The notes under the pieces are model-generated. The model was not told the origin of the DNA and made no database searches. It saw nothing but the letters and a program-made list of their open reading frames with translations. The translations under genes and the position numbers were made by a program. From the NCBI RefSeq assembly GCF_016924755.1, contig NZ_JAFFJX010000009.1, forward strand, positions 202,727 through 266,726: a stretch of DNA of 64,000 nucleotides, read 5' to 3'. Positions 1-8,298 of the stretch are shown piece by piece; the stretch's first letter is position 1, and each line of letters begins with the position of its first letter. This DNA comes from Longitalea arenae. Its GTDB lineage: Bacteria; Bacteroidota; Bacteroidia; Chitinophagales; Chitinophagaceae.

Positions 1-1568
1 AAAGACTGCCTTATATTGGCAGGTACGGTCATGGCAAACCCATTGTCATCTACCAGATCGTAATATGGGTAAATGAGATTTCCGAAACCGGTGTTGTTAT
101 TCCTGAGATTCGTTTCCGTATAAATAATTCCTGTATTGAACTCGAGTTTCTTTTTCAGCCAGGAAAAAGAATTGTTAGCGGTCAGGTTTATCCGGTCAAA
201 CTCATTGCGAACCAGGTTTTCGAGGTTCTTATCATAGCCCAGCGAAAAATAATAGTGATTATTTACACTGCCACCGCTGGCGTTTACAGCGTATTGCTGG
301 TTAACACCTCTGCGGTAAAAATATTTCTCAATATCTTTTCTTTGATCCTGACCTCTTAATTCATTTAATCTTGCAGCTGCTGTAGTGGGGGAGATCACCT
401 TGTCTCTCTCCGCGATCAGTGTTTCTATCACAGGCGATAATGCCGGCCGGCCGAGATCCGATTCAGACAGATAGTAGTATTTATTGTCAAAGAGGAACTG
501 CTCTACGTCTATATAATCTGAGGAGTTCATAATGGGCTGATAGTATAGGTCCGGCTTTTGGCTAACTGTAACATTGCTGTTAAACGATAGCTTAAGCGAC
601 TGGTTATACTTACCCTTTTTGGTGGTTATGATAATTACACCGTTGCCTGAATAAGCGCCCCAGATCGAAGCCGCATCAGCATCTTTCAATATCGTAATAC
701 TTTCTACATCATTGGGGTTAATGTTGTTGAAATCGCCATTGTAGGGAAAGTTGTCAACTACGATCAATGGGTTGGGATTGGCAAAAATGGTGGTTCTGCC
801 GCGGATGGAGAGGTTCGACTGATTGGTATTTGTGTTTACGTTCTTATTAAATAACAGTCCACTGGTGATGCCTTCCAGGCGGTCGATGACATTCGTCGAC
901 ACGCGGCGGTTCAACAATTCATTATCGATCTTGACAAAAGAACCGGCCGATTTGTCTTTTGAGATCTTCTGATAGCCGGTAGATACCACCTGTACTTTAT
1001 TGAGTTCGCTGATATGTTGTTTGAGGCGAACATTCAATTCCGGTTCATCGCCCTGGCGCCAGCTTACTACTTCGGGCTCATAATTTACACTGGTAACAAC
1101 GATATTAAGGTCAATTTCATTAATGCCGTTTAACCGGAATTCTCCGTTTTCATTGGTGCTGGTTTGCTGTTGACTGCCCTTTATGGTAATGGTTGCTCCC
1201 GGAACCGGTTCTCCCTGTTCATTGATGATCTTGCCTTTGATATTTGTTAGTTTGGAGCCGGAAACTGTTTGTCTTCCTCTGGGGATCACTGTTATCATTT
1301 TATCAATGATAGTGTAAGTGCAGGTCTGGTACCGGAAATATTCATCAAGTAACTGCTCCACCGTACCATTGGTGATATTGATGTTTACCGGCTTTAATTG
1401 CGATGAAATTGAGTTTGAATTGAAGATGGTGTAGCCTGCCTGCTTCTCTAATACTTTTCGAAGTTCGCCGATGGTTACATTCTTTTTGGAGAATGTGATT
1501 GTTTGTGCAAGTGTTGATACACTTAGCAACATACAAGCAATGATTAGAAAAGCAGTAAAGTATTTCAT
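1..1568 (-). CDS. SusC/RagA-type TonB-dependent outer-membrane receptor, 3' part beyond window
   Basis: Only about the first 522 codons lie in the window; the frame runs off the left edge without a stop. The start at 1568 is preceded on the minus strand by a GGAGGAGG ribosome-binding-like stretch and gives a signal peptide of about 22 residues ending near LAQ. Next come an STN (secretin/TonB N-terminal) domain at about residues 23-90, a CarboxypepD_reg-like beta-sandwich (KGKIINEQGEPVPGATITIKG) and a TonB plug with the usual NPNPLIVVDNFPY and NPNDVESITILKDADAASIWG type signatures. Family knowledge: such receptors import glycans or peptides through the outer membrane with a SusD lipoprotein, powered by TonB. 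The STN domain matches the upstream FecR and ECF sigma genes, which fits trans-envelope signalling. A susD gene would be expected further left. Substrate cannot be told. Confidence 0.93.
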   Translation of the reverse strand, partial: MKYFTAFLIIACMLLSVSTLAQTITFSKKNVTIGELRKVLEKQAGYTIFNSNSISSQLKPVNINITNGTVEQLLDEYFRYQTCTYTIIDKMITVIPRGRQTVSGSKLTNIKGKIINEQGEPVPGATITIKGSQQQTSTNENGEFRLNGINEIDLNIVVTSVNYEPEVVSWRQGDEPELNVRLKQHISELNKVQVVSTGYQKISKDKSAGSFVKIDNELLNRRVSTNVIDRLEGITSGLLFNKNVNTNTNQSNLSIRGRTTIFANPNPLIVVDNFPYNGDFNNINPNDVESITILKDADAASIWGAYSGNGVIIITTKKGKYNQSLKLSFNSNVTVSQKPDLYYQPIMNSSDYIDVEQFLFDNKYYYLSESDLGRPALSPVIETLIAERDKVISPTTAAARLNELRGQDQRKDIEKYFYRRGVNQQYAVNASGGSVNNHYYFSLGYDKNLENLVRNEFDRINLTANNSFSWLKKKLEFNTGIIYTETNLRNNNTGFGNLIYPYYDLVDDNGFAMTVPANIRQS

Positions 1569-1961
1569 AATCAGAACCTCCTCCAAATACGAATCCTAAG
1601 TATCACTATTACCCGCCCCCTGCAACCTTTATTTTGTGTAAAAATAAAAATAGTCAACCGCAATCCCGCACAAGCGAAGAAAAGTTGACTAAATTCAGCT
1701 TTTTCCAATAATAAGGGTATCCATGTGTAAAGTGGTAGATAAAATTACACTTTCGTATTGAAGAAAGAACAAATATAAAAAAAATTAAGCCACCTCACTG
1801 CGAGCCATGAGCGTGAAAAGCTCATGGTCGCAGGGTAGCTTTAAGCTCAACGCTGCTCATATCGTTCCATGGAAGAACAGCGTTAGATGTGGTTTAATGA
1901 TTAACGGAGAACAATATCTTTACTGTTACCGGTAGGTGTTAGGGATTCAAACAGTTGATAA
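1569..1961. other. fecR-susC spacer with hairpin
   Basis: This 393-base spacer has no credible gene. At 1798-1833 there is a hairpin whose arms CCATGAGC and GCTCATGG are extended by TGCGA/TCGCA with one bulged base. On the minus strand it is followed about 14 nt later by eight Ts and then TATATTTG (1777-1770), which fits the Bacteroidota -7 box TAnnTTTG. No good -33 TTG was found at the right distance. The hairpin may terminate or process the sigma/fecR message, and the box may start susC transcription separately; both are inferences. Confidence 0.4.
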
Positions 1962-3257
1962 CTATGATGTTATTATAATCGTTCTTTCTTTCCTGTTCAG
2001 CCGTGCCTTTATATTATTTTGTTCCAGCACTTTTATAACGTTTTCAATAGAGGCTGATTTAGGAAGGCTACCATCAAACGAACCTTCGGGTATTTTGCCT
2101 CCTTCGTATTTAATATTTACGTCATACCAGCGGGCAATTTGGCGCATGGTAAATTCGATATCCGGACCGGCTACCGGAATAAAGCCGCCCGTCCAGCCTA
2201 TTACGTTTTGTGCATCTATCTTTTGAACCGAGATATTGCCTTCTTTCAGTTTTGCCTGTTCGCCCGGGCGAATGGTTTTAAAATTAGTTCCGGATGTAAC
2301 CTTTACTTTACCCTCTACCAGCGTGGTTTTAATGGCCCCTTCGTCAGCATAAGCCATTACGTTAAAATGTGTTCCCAACACTTCCACTTCGTTCCTGTTG
2401 CCGGCAGGAGTATTTATTTTAACAATGAAAGGCGTTTTGGCGATTTTTTCACTCTGTTTAGCCTCTTCATTTATTAAAGTTGGCTCTGGCTGGGGATTAA
2501 CTTCAAAGTAAGCTTCGCCGGTGAGTTCGACAATTCGCTCATTCCCGGCGAAGGCTATAGGAAAACGCAATGATGAAGCCGCATTTAACCACACTTTACT
2601 TCCGTCAGGTAAAGTGATCTTAAATTCACCCCCCCTTGGGGTAGTTACTGTGTTGTACAAATCCTGTTTAGGGATTAAGTCGTCGGAATCCGGCTTCATG
2701 TTATATATCAACCGTCCATCAGTCTTGGTTATAAGCATCTGACCCTGATTGGTCAGTTGGCCATCCGCTGCACTATTCAAGGCGATCTCCGATCCGTCTG
2801 CCAGCGTCAATATGGCTTTATTGCTGCCGGGAACGATCTGACCTTTGGTGTCAGTTTGTTTATTCTCGGTTTGTGCAGTGTCTTTAGTCGTCGACCGGCC
2901 TAAATAATACCAGGCGCCGCCGGAGAGCACCAGTACAATGGCTGCCGCTGCGGCGATCTTGCCAAAAGGTATTCTGAAAGATCTTTTTTCCGGATACAGA
3001 TCTACCAGCTTGGCTCCTTCCAACTCCTCTTCGTCTATTTTTTGAAGCGTCTTTTTCCAGATAGCTTCACTGTCAGTGCTCGCATAGATCTTCAGCTTTT
3101 CCCGCAATACATTTTTATCTGTGATCTGCCGGAAAAACGAATCGTTATGCGCAGCTTCTGCCAGCCACTCATTTAGTTCCTGCTGTTCTTCCGCACTTAA
3201 GCTTTCCTCCAGGAACTTCTCTATCAGACTTGTGATTCTACTTACCTTTTCCTGCAT
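1962..3257 (-). CDS. FecR-type anti-sigma factor
   Basis: A 431-residue protein with the Bacteroidota FecR layout: a cytoplasmic sigma-binding N-terminal part (about 1-95), one membrane segment rich in Ala/Val/Leu at about 101-119, a periplasmic FecR domain around 205-345 (TPRGGEFKITLPDGSKVWLN) and a C-terminal DUF4974-like domain ending in a RTIIITS strand. It should hold the ECF sigma factor encoded 144 bp upstream inactive until the STN domain of the downstream SusC reports substrate. The gene order sigma, fecR, susC on one strand supports this. The start at 3257 is an ATG at the beginning of the conserved helical domain. Family assignment is secure; the pairing with these neighbours is inferred from position. 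Confidence 0.93.
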   Translation of the reverse strand: MQEKVSRITSLIEKFLEESLSAEEQQELNEWLAEAAHNDSFFRQITDKNVLREKLKIYASTDSEAIWKKTLQKIDEEELEGAKLVDLYPEKRSFRIPFGKIAAAAAIVLVLSGGAWYYLGRSTTKDTAQTENKQTDTKGQIVPGSNKAILTLADGSEIALNSAADGQLTNQGQMLITKTDGRLIYNMKPDSDDLIPKQDLYNTVTTPRGGEFKITLPDGSKVWLNAASSLRFPIAFAGNERIVELTGEAYFEVNPQPEPTLINEEAKQSEKIAKTPFIVKINTPAGNRNEVEVLGTHFNVMAYADEGAIKTTLVEGKVKVTSGTNFKTIRPGEQAKLKEGNISVQKIDAQNVIGWTGGFIPVAGPDIEFTMRQIARWYDVNIKYEGGKIPEGSFDGSLPKSASIENVIKVLEQNNIKARLNRKERTIIITS

Positions 3258-3401
3258 AACAATGGTATTTAAATCTTTGAAAGTGGCCTAACTCACTTGG
3301 AAGGCGCATACCTCTCGGAGCCTTTAAAACCTTTCTTACTATATAAACAACCGTTGGATGTATTTGACAAAAAAAAATCGAAAAATAAATAAAGGTGATG
3401 G

Positions 3402-4049
3402 TTATTCAGCGCATATAGTAAAAACCCCCATGTTTTCATTCGGGCCTCCTTTTTTATGATTACATGCAATAGAACCACTCAGGCAAAAACTAATAAATAC
3501 GGCCACCAGTAATTTCTTTTTCAGTAACTGAATTGCCCGGCTTTTCTGGTTCAAAACATTTCTGGCTGTAATATGAAGCTTTTCGGCTACCTCATCGGTA
3601 CTGGCGTCTTCGAAATAGATCATTTTAAAGATGATCTTGCATTTCTGCGGCAGGGTCTCTATAAGCGGATAGATCCTGTTCAATAGTTCGCCTTCTATCA
3701 TGTCGGTTATAACATCCTGGTCGTCCTTATCTTTTTGCAAATAAGACAGTTCGTTCTGGGAGGCGGTTTTCCTTTGTATATGCCGAAGGTAATTGAGGCT
3801 GGCGTTGCGGGTGGTTACAAATAAGAACGCTTTTACGTGATCTTCGGTCTGAAAAACATCGCGACGTTGCCATAATTTTGTAAACGCTTCAGATACAATA
3901 TCTTCAGCTTGCTCCTTATCCTTTACCAGTTGCACAGCACAGGTAAAAAGCAGCTTGTTGTAGTTCTCGAAAATTATTCGAAAGGCACTACTATTCCCTT
4001 GATTAAACGCTGTGAGCCAATCTTCCTTTTCCAAAAATTTCTTCTTCAT
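3402..4049 (-). CDS. ECF RNA polymerase sigma factor with hydrophobic tail
   Basis: A 215-residue sigma-70 family ECF factor. Region 2 is seen in the N-terminal half (AFRIIFENYNKLLFTCA, then EQAEDIVSEAFTKLWQRRD), and region 4 as a C-terminal helix-turn-helix (FEDASTDEVAEKLHITARN). After region 4 the protein has a hydrophobic stretch (LLVAVFISFCLSGSIAC) and a short polar end. Such tails are common in Bacteroidota ECF factors next to FecR and may tether the factor at the membrane. It probably transcribes the downstream susC locus when released by FecR. It is the first gene of the minus-strand group; a TATTTTTG box on the minus strand (4299-4292) lies far upstream and could be its promoter, weakly supported. 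Confidence 0.92.
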   Translation of the reverse strand: MKKKFLEKEDWLTAFNQGNSSAFRIIFENYNKLLFTCAVQLVKDKEQAEDIVSEAFTKLWQRRDVFQTEDHVKAFLFVTTRNASLNYLRHIQRKTASQNELSYLQKDKDDQDVITDMIEGELLNRIYPLIETLPQKCKIIFKMIYFEDASTDEVAEKLHITARNVLNQKSRAIQLLKKKLLVAVFISFCLSGSIACNHKKGGPNENMGVFTICAE

Positions 4050-4413
4050 CGGGTTTCAATTTATGATCATCTGTTATCGGGAACCAGCTATGGGCAAAAC
4101 ATCTTTATAAAACCCGGCAAACCGCCGAACTCTATAAAGATAAGGTTAGTGACTATCAATAAATTGCTGTGGTACAGGAATTACTTTCCAGTTTCAAATC
4201 TTGGAGATTGTTGCTATAATCAGTGCGGTTGCGGAACCTGAAATCGCTTTATCTGCGCCTTGTAGCACAGAAACAGCGGGATGCAAGTTTACAAAAATAT
4301 ATTATAAAATGGCTTAAGTGTTTTCTCTAATTGGCAATAAGTAGTTACCCCATTTTAAGAAGGCAAAAAAACGGTGGTCTTCGTTTGTCACTAAATAGTA
4401 AAACTTCCGGCGG
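4050..4413. other. Intergenic region between divergent-facing ends, no gene seen
   Basis: 364 bases between the 5' end of the sigma gene and the 3' end of the MBL-fold gene (both minus strand). No credible ORF and no strong hairpin was found. The only signal is the minus-strand TATTTTTG (4299-4292), matching TAnnTTTG without a clear -33 partner. Confidence 0.4.
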
Positions 4414-5223
4414 TCAGTAAATGGAAAGATAACGGCTGACCGATCTTTCGAAAATGGCCCGCGCGCCTTCGGTGATGTTCATCCATTCAAAAGCGCCATA
4501 CATGGCATCGAATGACAGGGGATGCACCCGCTCGTAAATAAACTCTATGTCTTTTTTAGGCAGTGGAATATGATTGGGGTAACTGTACATAAAGGCCAGA
4601 TGGCGGCGGCTGGGCGCAATGTAAATGCTGTCGCCAGTCAGCAAACAACCCGACCGGCCATGATCGGGCAAATGAAGGATGGTGCTGCCGGCAAAATGAC
4701 CCCCTACGTGTACGATACTTATATTGTCCCATAAGGTTTTTACACTGCCCGACCATAATTCAATATAACCACCGGGATCTTTGATCCACTCTTTATCGCT
4801 TGCATGTAAATAAATAGGACAGTCAAAGGCGGTTGCCCAATCCTGCATCAAACTATAATAGTGCGGGTGTGAAATGGCAATGGCGCTGATACCGCCCAGC
4901 GCCCGGATAAATGCAATGGTCTGATCGTCGATAAAAGGGAGGCAGTCCCATAGCACATTTCCTGCGGAAGACAATACCAGGTGTGCTTTCTGGCCAATGG
5001 CAAAAGCCGGAGTTATTCTGAGGTCGTATAATGTAGACAGTAAGCGCGAAAAACGAATGCTGCTTTTGGCGGCCAGTTCGTTGTAACTGGTCCAAACCTG
5101 ACCGGTAAAGCCCAGGTATTGCCGGTCATCGGCGCAGATATCGCAAACAGCAGGGACAATAGAAGTTCCGTAGCGCACACCACAGGTGTTGCAAATATTC
5201 TTTGCCGAAGGCGAAAGTATCAT
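4414..5223 (-). CDS. MBL-fold metallo-hydrolase-like protein with N-terminal zinc ribbon
   Basis: A 269-residue protein. Residues 11-30 carry two CxxC pairs (C11/C14 and C27/C30), a small zinc-ribbon. The rest reads as a metallo-beta-lactamase fold: SHPHYYS at the place of the usual HxHxDH motif, HVGGHFAGSTILH for the next metal histidine, and LLTGDSIYI for the metal-bridging aspartate. The first motif keeps two histidines but lacks the DH pair, so metal binding is probably altered. Related MBL proteins of unknown substrate have this form. The gene stands alone on the minus strand, divergent from the MOSC leader region. Enzymatic reaction unknown. Confidence 0.75.
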   Translation of the reverse strand: MILSPSAKNICNTCGVRYGTSIVPAVCDICADDRQYLGFTGQVWTSYNELAAKSSIRFSRLLSTLYDLRITPAFAIGQKAHLVLSSAGNVLWDCLPFIDDQTIAFIRALGGISAIAISHPHYYSLMQDWATAFDCPIYLHASDKEWIKDPGGYIELWSGSVKTLWDNISIVHVGGHFAGSTILHLPDHGRSGCLLTGDSIYIAPSRRHLAFMYSYPNHIPLPKKDIEFIYERVHPLSFDAMYGAFEWMNITEGARAIFERSVSRYLSIY

Positions 5224-5475
5224 AGAAAAGTATTAACGTAGATTTGCTGCTATAGAATTTCAGGCCCTTTGAACCAACTGGCGCCAACTGCCGGTGCTGC
5301 TATCAGGGCCTCTGGTAATGCAAAGTTAATACCAGAAATTATTTACCAGCTTATACAGACAATATAGTATTGTTCAGTAAATAACATTTTTATAAGAGTA
5401 TGCATGTGTTTTTACGTGGCGGTTAATGACGTTTTTTGCGTATATTTACAGTTCACCAAAGAAAAGGAGGTATTC
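5224..5475. promoter_or_regulatory. Divergent intergenic region between MBL gene and leader ORF
   Basis: The stretch separates the minus-strand MBL gene from the plus-strand leader. A near-consensus -7 element TATATTTA lies at about 5440-5447, shortly before the leader ORF's ribosome-binding site. The match to TAnnTTTG misses the last base, and no clear -33 TTG was found, so this is a weak promoter call. Confidence 0.3.
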
Positions 5476-5523
5476 ATGAAATCTACAGATCATTCATGGA
5501 CACTTTCGGTTGGTATCGCCTAG
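5476..5523 (+). CDS. Candidate 15-codon leader peptide
   Basis: A very short ORF reads MKSTDHSWTLSVGIA and stops with TAG. It is preceded by AAAAGGAGG seven bases upstream of its ATG, an unusually complete Shine-Dalgarno sequence for Bacteroidota, where such sites are often weak. It is followed at 5551-5571 by a hairpin (TCCCGA/TCGGGA) and at 5573-5606 by a terminator-like hairpin, 45 bp before a MOSC gene. The arrangement resembles a translated leader of an attenuator. There is no run of one amino acid's codons, so no controlling amino acid can be named. It could instead be a small functional peptide or chance. Confidence 0.45.
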   Translation: MKSTDHSWTLSVGIA

Positions 5524-5550
5524 CCGGGGTATGTTCCATCAAAATATCTG

Positions 5551-5571
5551 TCCCGAACTAATGTGTCGGGA
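5551..5571 (+). other. Leader hairpin upstream of terminator
   Basis: TCCCGA and TCGGGA form a 6-bp stem around a 9-nt loop, placed directly before the terminator hairpin and after the leader ORF stop. It may be part of a conditional structure; no alternative anti-terminator pairing was established by eye. Confidence 0.35.
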
Positions 5572-5572
5572 G

Positions 5573-5606
5573 AGCCATTCCACTACAAGCGGGATGGCTT
5601 TTTTTA
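5573..5606 (+). terminator. Rho-independent terminator ahead of the MOSC gene
   Basis: Arms AGCCATTCC and GGGATGGCT pair over 9 bp with one G-U pair and a 9-nt loop, followed at once by a run of seven Ts (T at 5599-5605, the first paired in the stem). Because it lies 45 bp before the MOSC start and after a short leader ORF, it may act as an attenuator rather than as the end of a transcription unit. A similar hairpin is found at 32788-32820. Confidence 0.6.
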
Positions 5607-5650
5607 TTTTAACGGCTGTCCCAATAACATTGATCTTGCTACCTTAGCGT

Positions 5651-6478
5651 ATGCTTACAGTCAGCGAATTATACATTTATCCCATCAAATCCCTGGGCGG
5701 CATTGCAGTGAACTCCGCCATACTCACCGATCGCGGTTTTGCATATGACAGAAGATGGATGCTGGTCGATGAAAATGACCGCTTCCTGTCGCAACGGGAA
5801 GTAAGTAGCATGGCTTTGCTGAAGGTAGCGCTCAGCGGCGAAGGACTGCTCGTTAAAAATACAGCTGTTGCCAGTACCGAATACCTGGTGCCTTTTGAAC
5901 CGGCTAATTCCGAAACCATAACGGTTACCGTGTGGAGCAACCACTGCCGGGCACAAAGAGTAAGTGAGGCTGCAGACGCCTGGTTCAGTGAACAGCTGGG
6001 CTTGCGGTGCAAGCTGGTATATATGACCGACAGTACCCGCCGCTATGTTGACGGCCGCTATGCCCGTAATAAAGAAATAACCAGTTTTTCAGATGCCTAT
6101 CCATTACTGCTGATCGGCCAGGCTTCCCTCGACGATCTGAACAGCCGGTTGGAATCGCCCGTGCCGATGAACCGGTTCCGGCCAAACATTGTATTCACAG
6201 GGGGAACCCCTTTCCAGGAAGATTCAATGAAACATTTTGACATCAATGGCATCTCTTTCTTTGGGGTGAAGCCCTGTTCACGCTGCGTAATAACGACAAT
6301 TGATCAACAAACCGCCGAAAAGGCCAAAGAACCGTTGAAAACGCTTGGTACCTACCGCGTGAAAAATAAAAAGATCATTTTCGGACAAAATCTATTGTTC
6401 CAGGGATCCGGCAGTATAACCATAGGCGATACCGTTACCATTCATGAAAGCGGGCTTGTGGAATTGTTACCCGACTGA
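5651..6478 (+). CDS. MOSC-domain protein with MOSC N-terminal beta-barrel (YcbX/mARC-like)
   Basis: A 275-residue protein. The N-terminal part (VSELYIYPIKSLGGIAV, then RRWMLVDENDRFLSQRE) is the MOSC_N beta-barrel, and the C-terminal part is the MOSC domain with RFRPNIVFTG and a Cys-Ser-Arg-Cys group at residues 209-212 just before VITTIDQQT. Family knowledge: relatives such as YcbX and mitochondrial mARC bind molybdenum cofactor through a conserved cysteine and reduce N-hydroxylated compounds with electron partners. No fused ferredoxin domain is present here, unlike E. coli YcbX, so a separate reductase would be needed. The ATG at 5651 begins the conserved domain. Transcription may pass through the upstream leader/terminator. 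Confidence 0.85.
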   Translation: MLTVSELYIYPIKSLGGIAVNSAILTDRGFAYDRRWMLVDENDRFLSQREVSSMALLKVALSGEGLLVKNTAVASTEYLVPFEPANSETITVTVWSNHCRAQRVSEAADAWFSEQLGLRCKLVYMTDSTRRYVDGRYARNKEITSFSDAYPLLLIGQASLDDLNSRLESPVPMNRFRPNIVFTGGTPFQEDSMKHFDINGISFFGVKPCSRCVITTIDQQTAEKAKEPLKTLGTYRVKNKKIIFGQNLLFQGSGSITIGDTVTIHESGLVELLPD

Positions 6479-6548
6479 TGGTTGCCCATTGTTAGATCTT
6501 GTTGGTACGACTGAGGAAATTCGTCAACACATGGGGTGCAGCGAAGCG

Positions 6549-6585
6549 GATCACCTGCCTTAAAACCGGTGGTCTGTTTTTTTTA
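6549..6585 (+). terminator. Terminator after MOSC gene
   Basis: GATCACC and GGTGGTC pair over 7 bp (one G-U), with a 12-nt loop and a run of eight Ts after TG. It lies about 70 bp downstream of the MOSC stop codon. Confidence 0.6.
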
Positions 6586-6623
6586 CTATGTAAGTCCCTC
6601 ATAACTTACTAAATGCACCGCTC

Positions 6624-6833
6624 ATGAAAATCAAAGGAACTACTCAACTCATTGAATTACCGGCTTTGGAAGAATCTCCCGCGTTGAGGCTGGTTTATAA
6701 GAACGAAGAAGTTATTCAAGAAGAGGAAAAGACTGTTTCCAAAACAAAGGCTCCGAATAAACTGTATGTAAAAGAGCCGCTTCCGCTTTTTAATGATTAT
6801 AAGTTCAAGGCAAAGGACCATGATCCTTTGTAA
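6624..6833 (+). CDS. Small hypothetical protein (69 aa)
   Basis: A 69-residue charged protein without signal peptide or membrane segment. It begins MKIKGTTQLIELPALEESPA, has an acidic middle (EEVIQEEEK) and a basic, proline-containing end. It follows a terminator, so it would need its own promoter; none was recognised. No family was recognised. The codon pattern looks like normal coding sequence and no overlapping gene competes, but this is a modest-confidence call. Confidence 0.45.
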   Translation: MKIKGTTQLIELPALEESPALRLVYKNEEVIQEEEKTVSKTKAPNKLYVKEPLPLFNDYKFKAKDHDPL

Positions 6834-6888
6834 TCTCCAGTGTATTTAATGCTTTAGAGTTTTCATACCTGTTGATTCATCCCGGGTA

Positions 6889-7080
6889 ACCCCTGGATCG
6901 CATCTGCTTCGGGTTTAGTTCACCCATATCTAATTCGTATCGGATACATCTTTCGTGGATCTGCCGTACATATCCCGTTCCTTTATAGGAACGGGTTATA
7001 TACGAGACATGTACGGGATATGTACGGAACATATACGAAATATGGGCGAATCTGACACGACCCAAAGGCGATCCAGGGGT
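6889..7080. repeat. Long imperfect palindrome with 11-bp phased repeats (possible MITE or structured RNA)
   Basis: Nested inverted repeats share one centre: ACCCCTGGATCGC (6889-6901) against GCGATCCAGGGGT (7068-7080), CCCATAT (6923-6929) against ATATGGG (7040-7046), and CCGTACATATCCCGT (6964-6978) against ACGGGATATGTACGG (7013-7027), all perfect. A competing inner hairpin CCCGTTCCT/AGGAACGGG sits at 6974-6995. The right half contains five degenerate 11-bp units in a row from 6997 to 7051 (consensus like YATRTACGRRA), one per helical turn. No transposase or target duplication was identified. It fills the space between a small plus-strand gene and the 3' end of the sprF-like gene. Confidence 0.6.
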
Positions 7081-7176
7081 AGGCCTGGGGTAAACAAAAG
7101 GCAATAAGGGTAATAGTGAGGCCTGTGTTGATGTAATATGAGATGAGCGATAGTGTTTAGTTTACATATTTGAAGT

Positions 7177-8247
7177 TTATTGGATCGGACAGGCGCTTTT
7201 GCTGTTTATGCGTGGTTTACACGCATTACCCGATTCCTGGTCATAAGTACTTTGGTCCCACACGAAACCAAGTTCTGAACTACCGGTGGTATAAGAATAC
7301 CGGTTTTGACCGATAGGCGCATCGTGGGCGGCGCCGGCCCGCACTTTATAACCATCGCCACTGCGGCCAGCCAGGTTTATTGAAAGGGTAACCGTAAAGG
7401 CATCATAATTCCTGAAATTAATACTGCCACGATACCATAGGCCCAGGCTGATGTCGTATTCATTTTGCGTTATTTCGGTACCTACCTGAAATGAGTTATG
7501 TTTTGCCTGCGTGTATACAATTCCGGCTACACTGTACGACCAGCTTTGTTCAGGATTGGTATACGTGTACATGATATTGCCCGTCCAGCGAATGGGCAGC
7601 TGGCTGCGAAATGAATCGGCTGAATTGGTGAGCGACTCATCGGGGCGGTTAATATGGTGTGCACTGCCTCCCAGCAATAGGCGATTATTGTCATTCCAGT
7701 TATAATTGAAGAAAAGGCCGGCGGAAAAATCAGGATACCATTTACCACTGTTCACGGCTTTGTCGGCCGCAGATACGCTGCCTGGAATGATTCCATCAGC
7801 ATCCAACTGATCGGCAAACACCAGCTTGCTGTAGTCGAGCCGCCGCTGCACAAAGCCAAATTGCAAGCCGCCGCTCGCAAACCAGCGCGGAACATCGCCA
7901 TTTTCGGCAGGGGACAAAGTGCCTGAACAAATGGTGTAGGCATAAGACCCGTAAATACCGGTCTTTTTTAAATAGCCTTCGTTAGAGTGAGTGCCCAACA
8001 GGCCAAAACCGCCATGCAGGGATGGCAGGAATTTATCAACAGATACAGCACTGTAAGAGATCTCGGATGGAATGTTCCACCATTGGCGGCGGTAAATGGC
8101 GCTGAACCGCAGATCGTAATCACCTGCACCCGTGGCCGCCGGATTGAGGTAGACTGGTGACAAGAACGGCTGCGAAAATACCGGGTCCTGGGCCTGCGCC
8201 GGGCGAATGATAAACAGCGTCATAATGGTGGCTAGTAAATATTTCAT
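7177..8247 (-). CDS. PorP/SprF-family outer-membrane protein (type IX secretion partner)
   Basis: A 356-residue protein with a signal peptide (about residues 1-19, ending AQA) and the family's opening motif DPVFSQPFLSPVYLNPAATG, then alternating beta-strand segments typical of this barrel family. Family knowledge: PorP/SprF proteins act with the type IX secretion system, and SprF in Flavobacterium johnsoniae is needed to secrete the SprB adhesin encoded next to it. Here the gene lies 51 bp downstream of a giant PKD protein with a type-B sorting domain, which repeats the sprB/sprF arrangement. Its role is therefore probably export or attachment of that protein. The C-terminal tail is cysteine-containing and polar, a local peculiarity. 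Core T9SS genes are not in this window. Confidence 0.9.
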   Translation of the reverse strand: MKYLLATIMTLFIIRPAQAQDPVFSQPFLSPVYLNPAATGAGDYDLRFSAIYRRQWWNIPSEISYSAVSVDKFLPSLHGGFGLLGTHSNEGYLKKTGIYGSYAYTICSGTLSPAENGDVPRWFASGGLQFGFVQRRLDYSKLVFADQLDADGIIPGSVSAADKAVNSGKWYPDFSAGLFFNYNWNDNNRLLLGGSAHHINRPDESLTNSADSFRSQLPIRWTGNIMYTYTNPEQSWSYSVAGIVYTQAKHNSFQVGTEITQNEYDISLGLWYRGSINFRNYDAFTVTLSINLAGRSGDGYKVRAGAAHDAPIGQNRYSYTTGSSELGFVWDQSTYDQESGNACKPRINSKSACPIQ

Positions 8248-8298
8248 ACAACTGAATAACTATTACTTATTATCTATGTAACTATATCAACTCCTCAA

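Noticed and set aside
5476..5650. Molybdenum-cofactor riboswitch in front of the MOSC gene
   Set aside because: The leader is too short and lacks the multi-stem fold of that class; only an attenuator-like arrangement is supported.
6877..7104. 75-codon minus-strand ORF in the palindromic element
   Set aside because: The frame is made of the inverted repeats themselves; no ribosome site or family.
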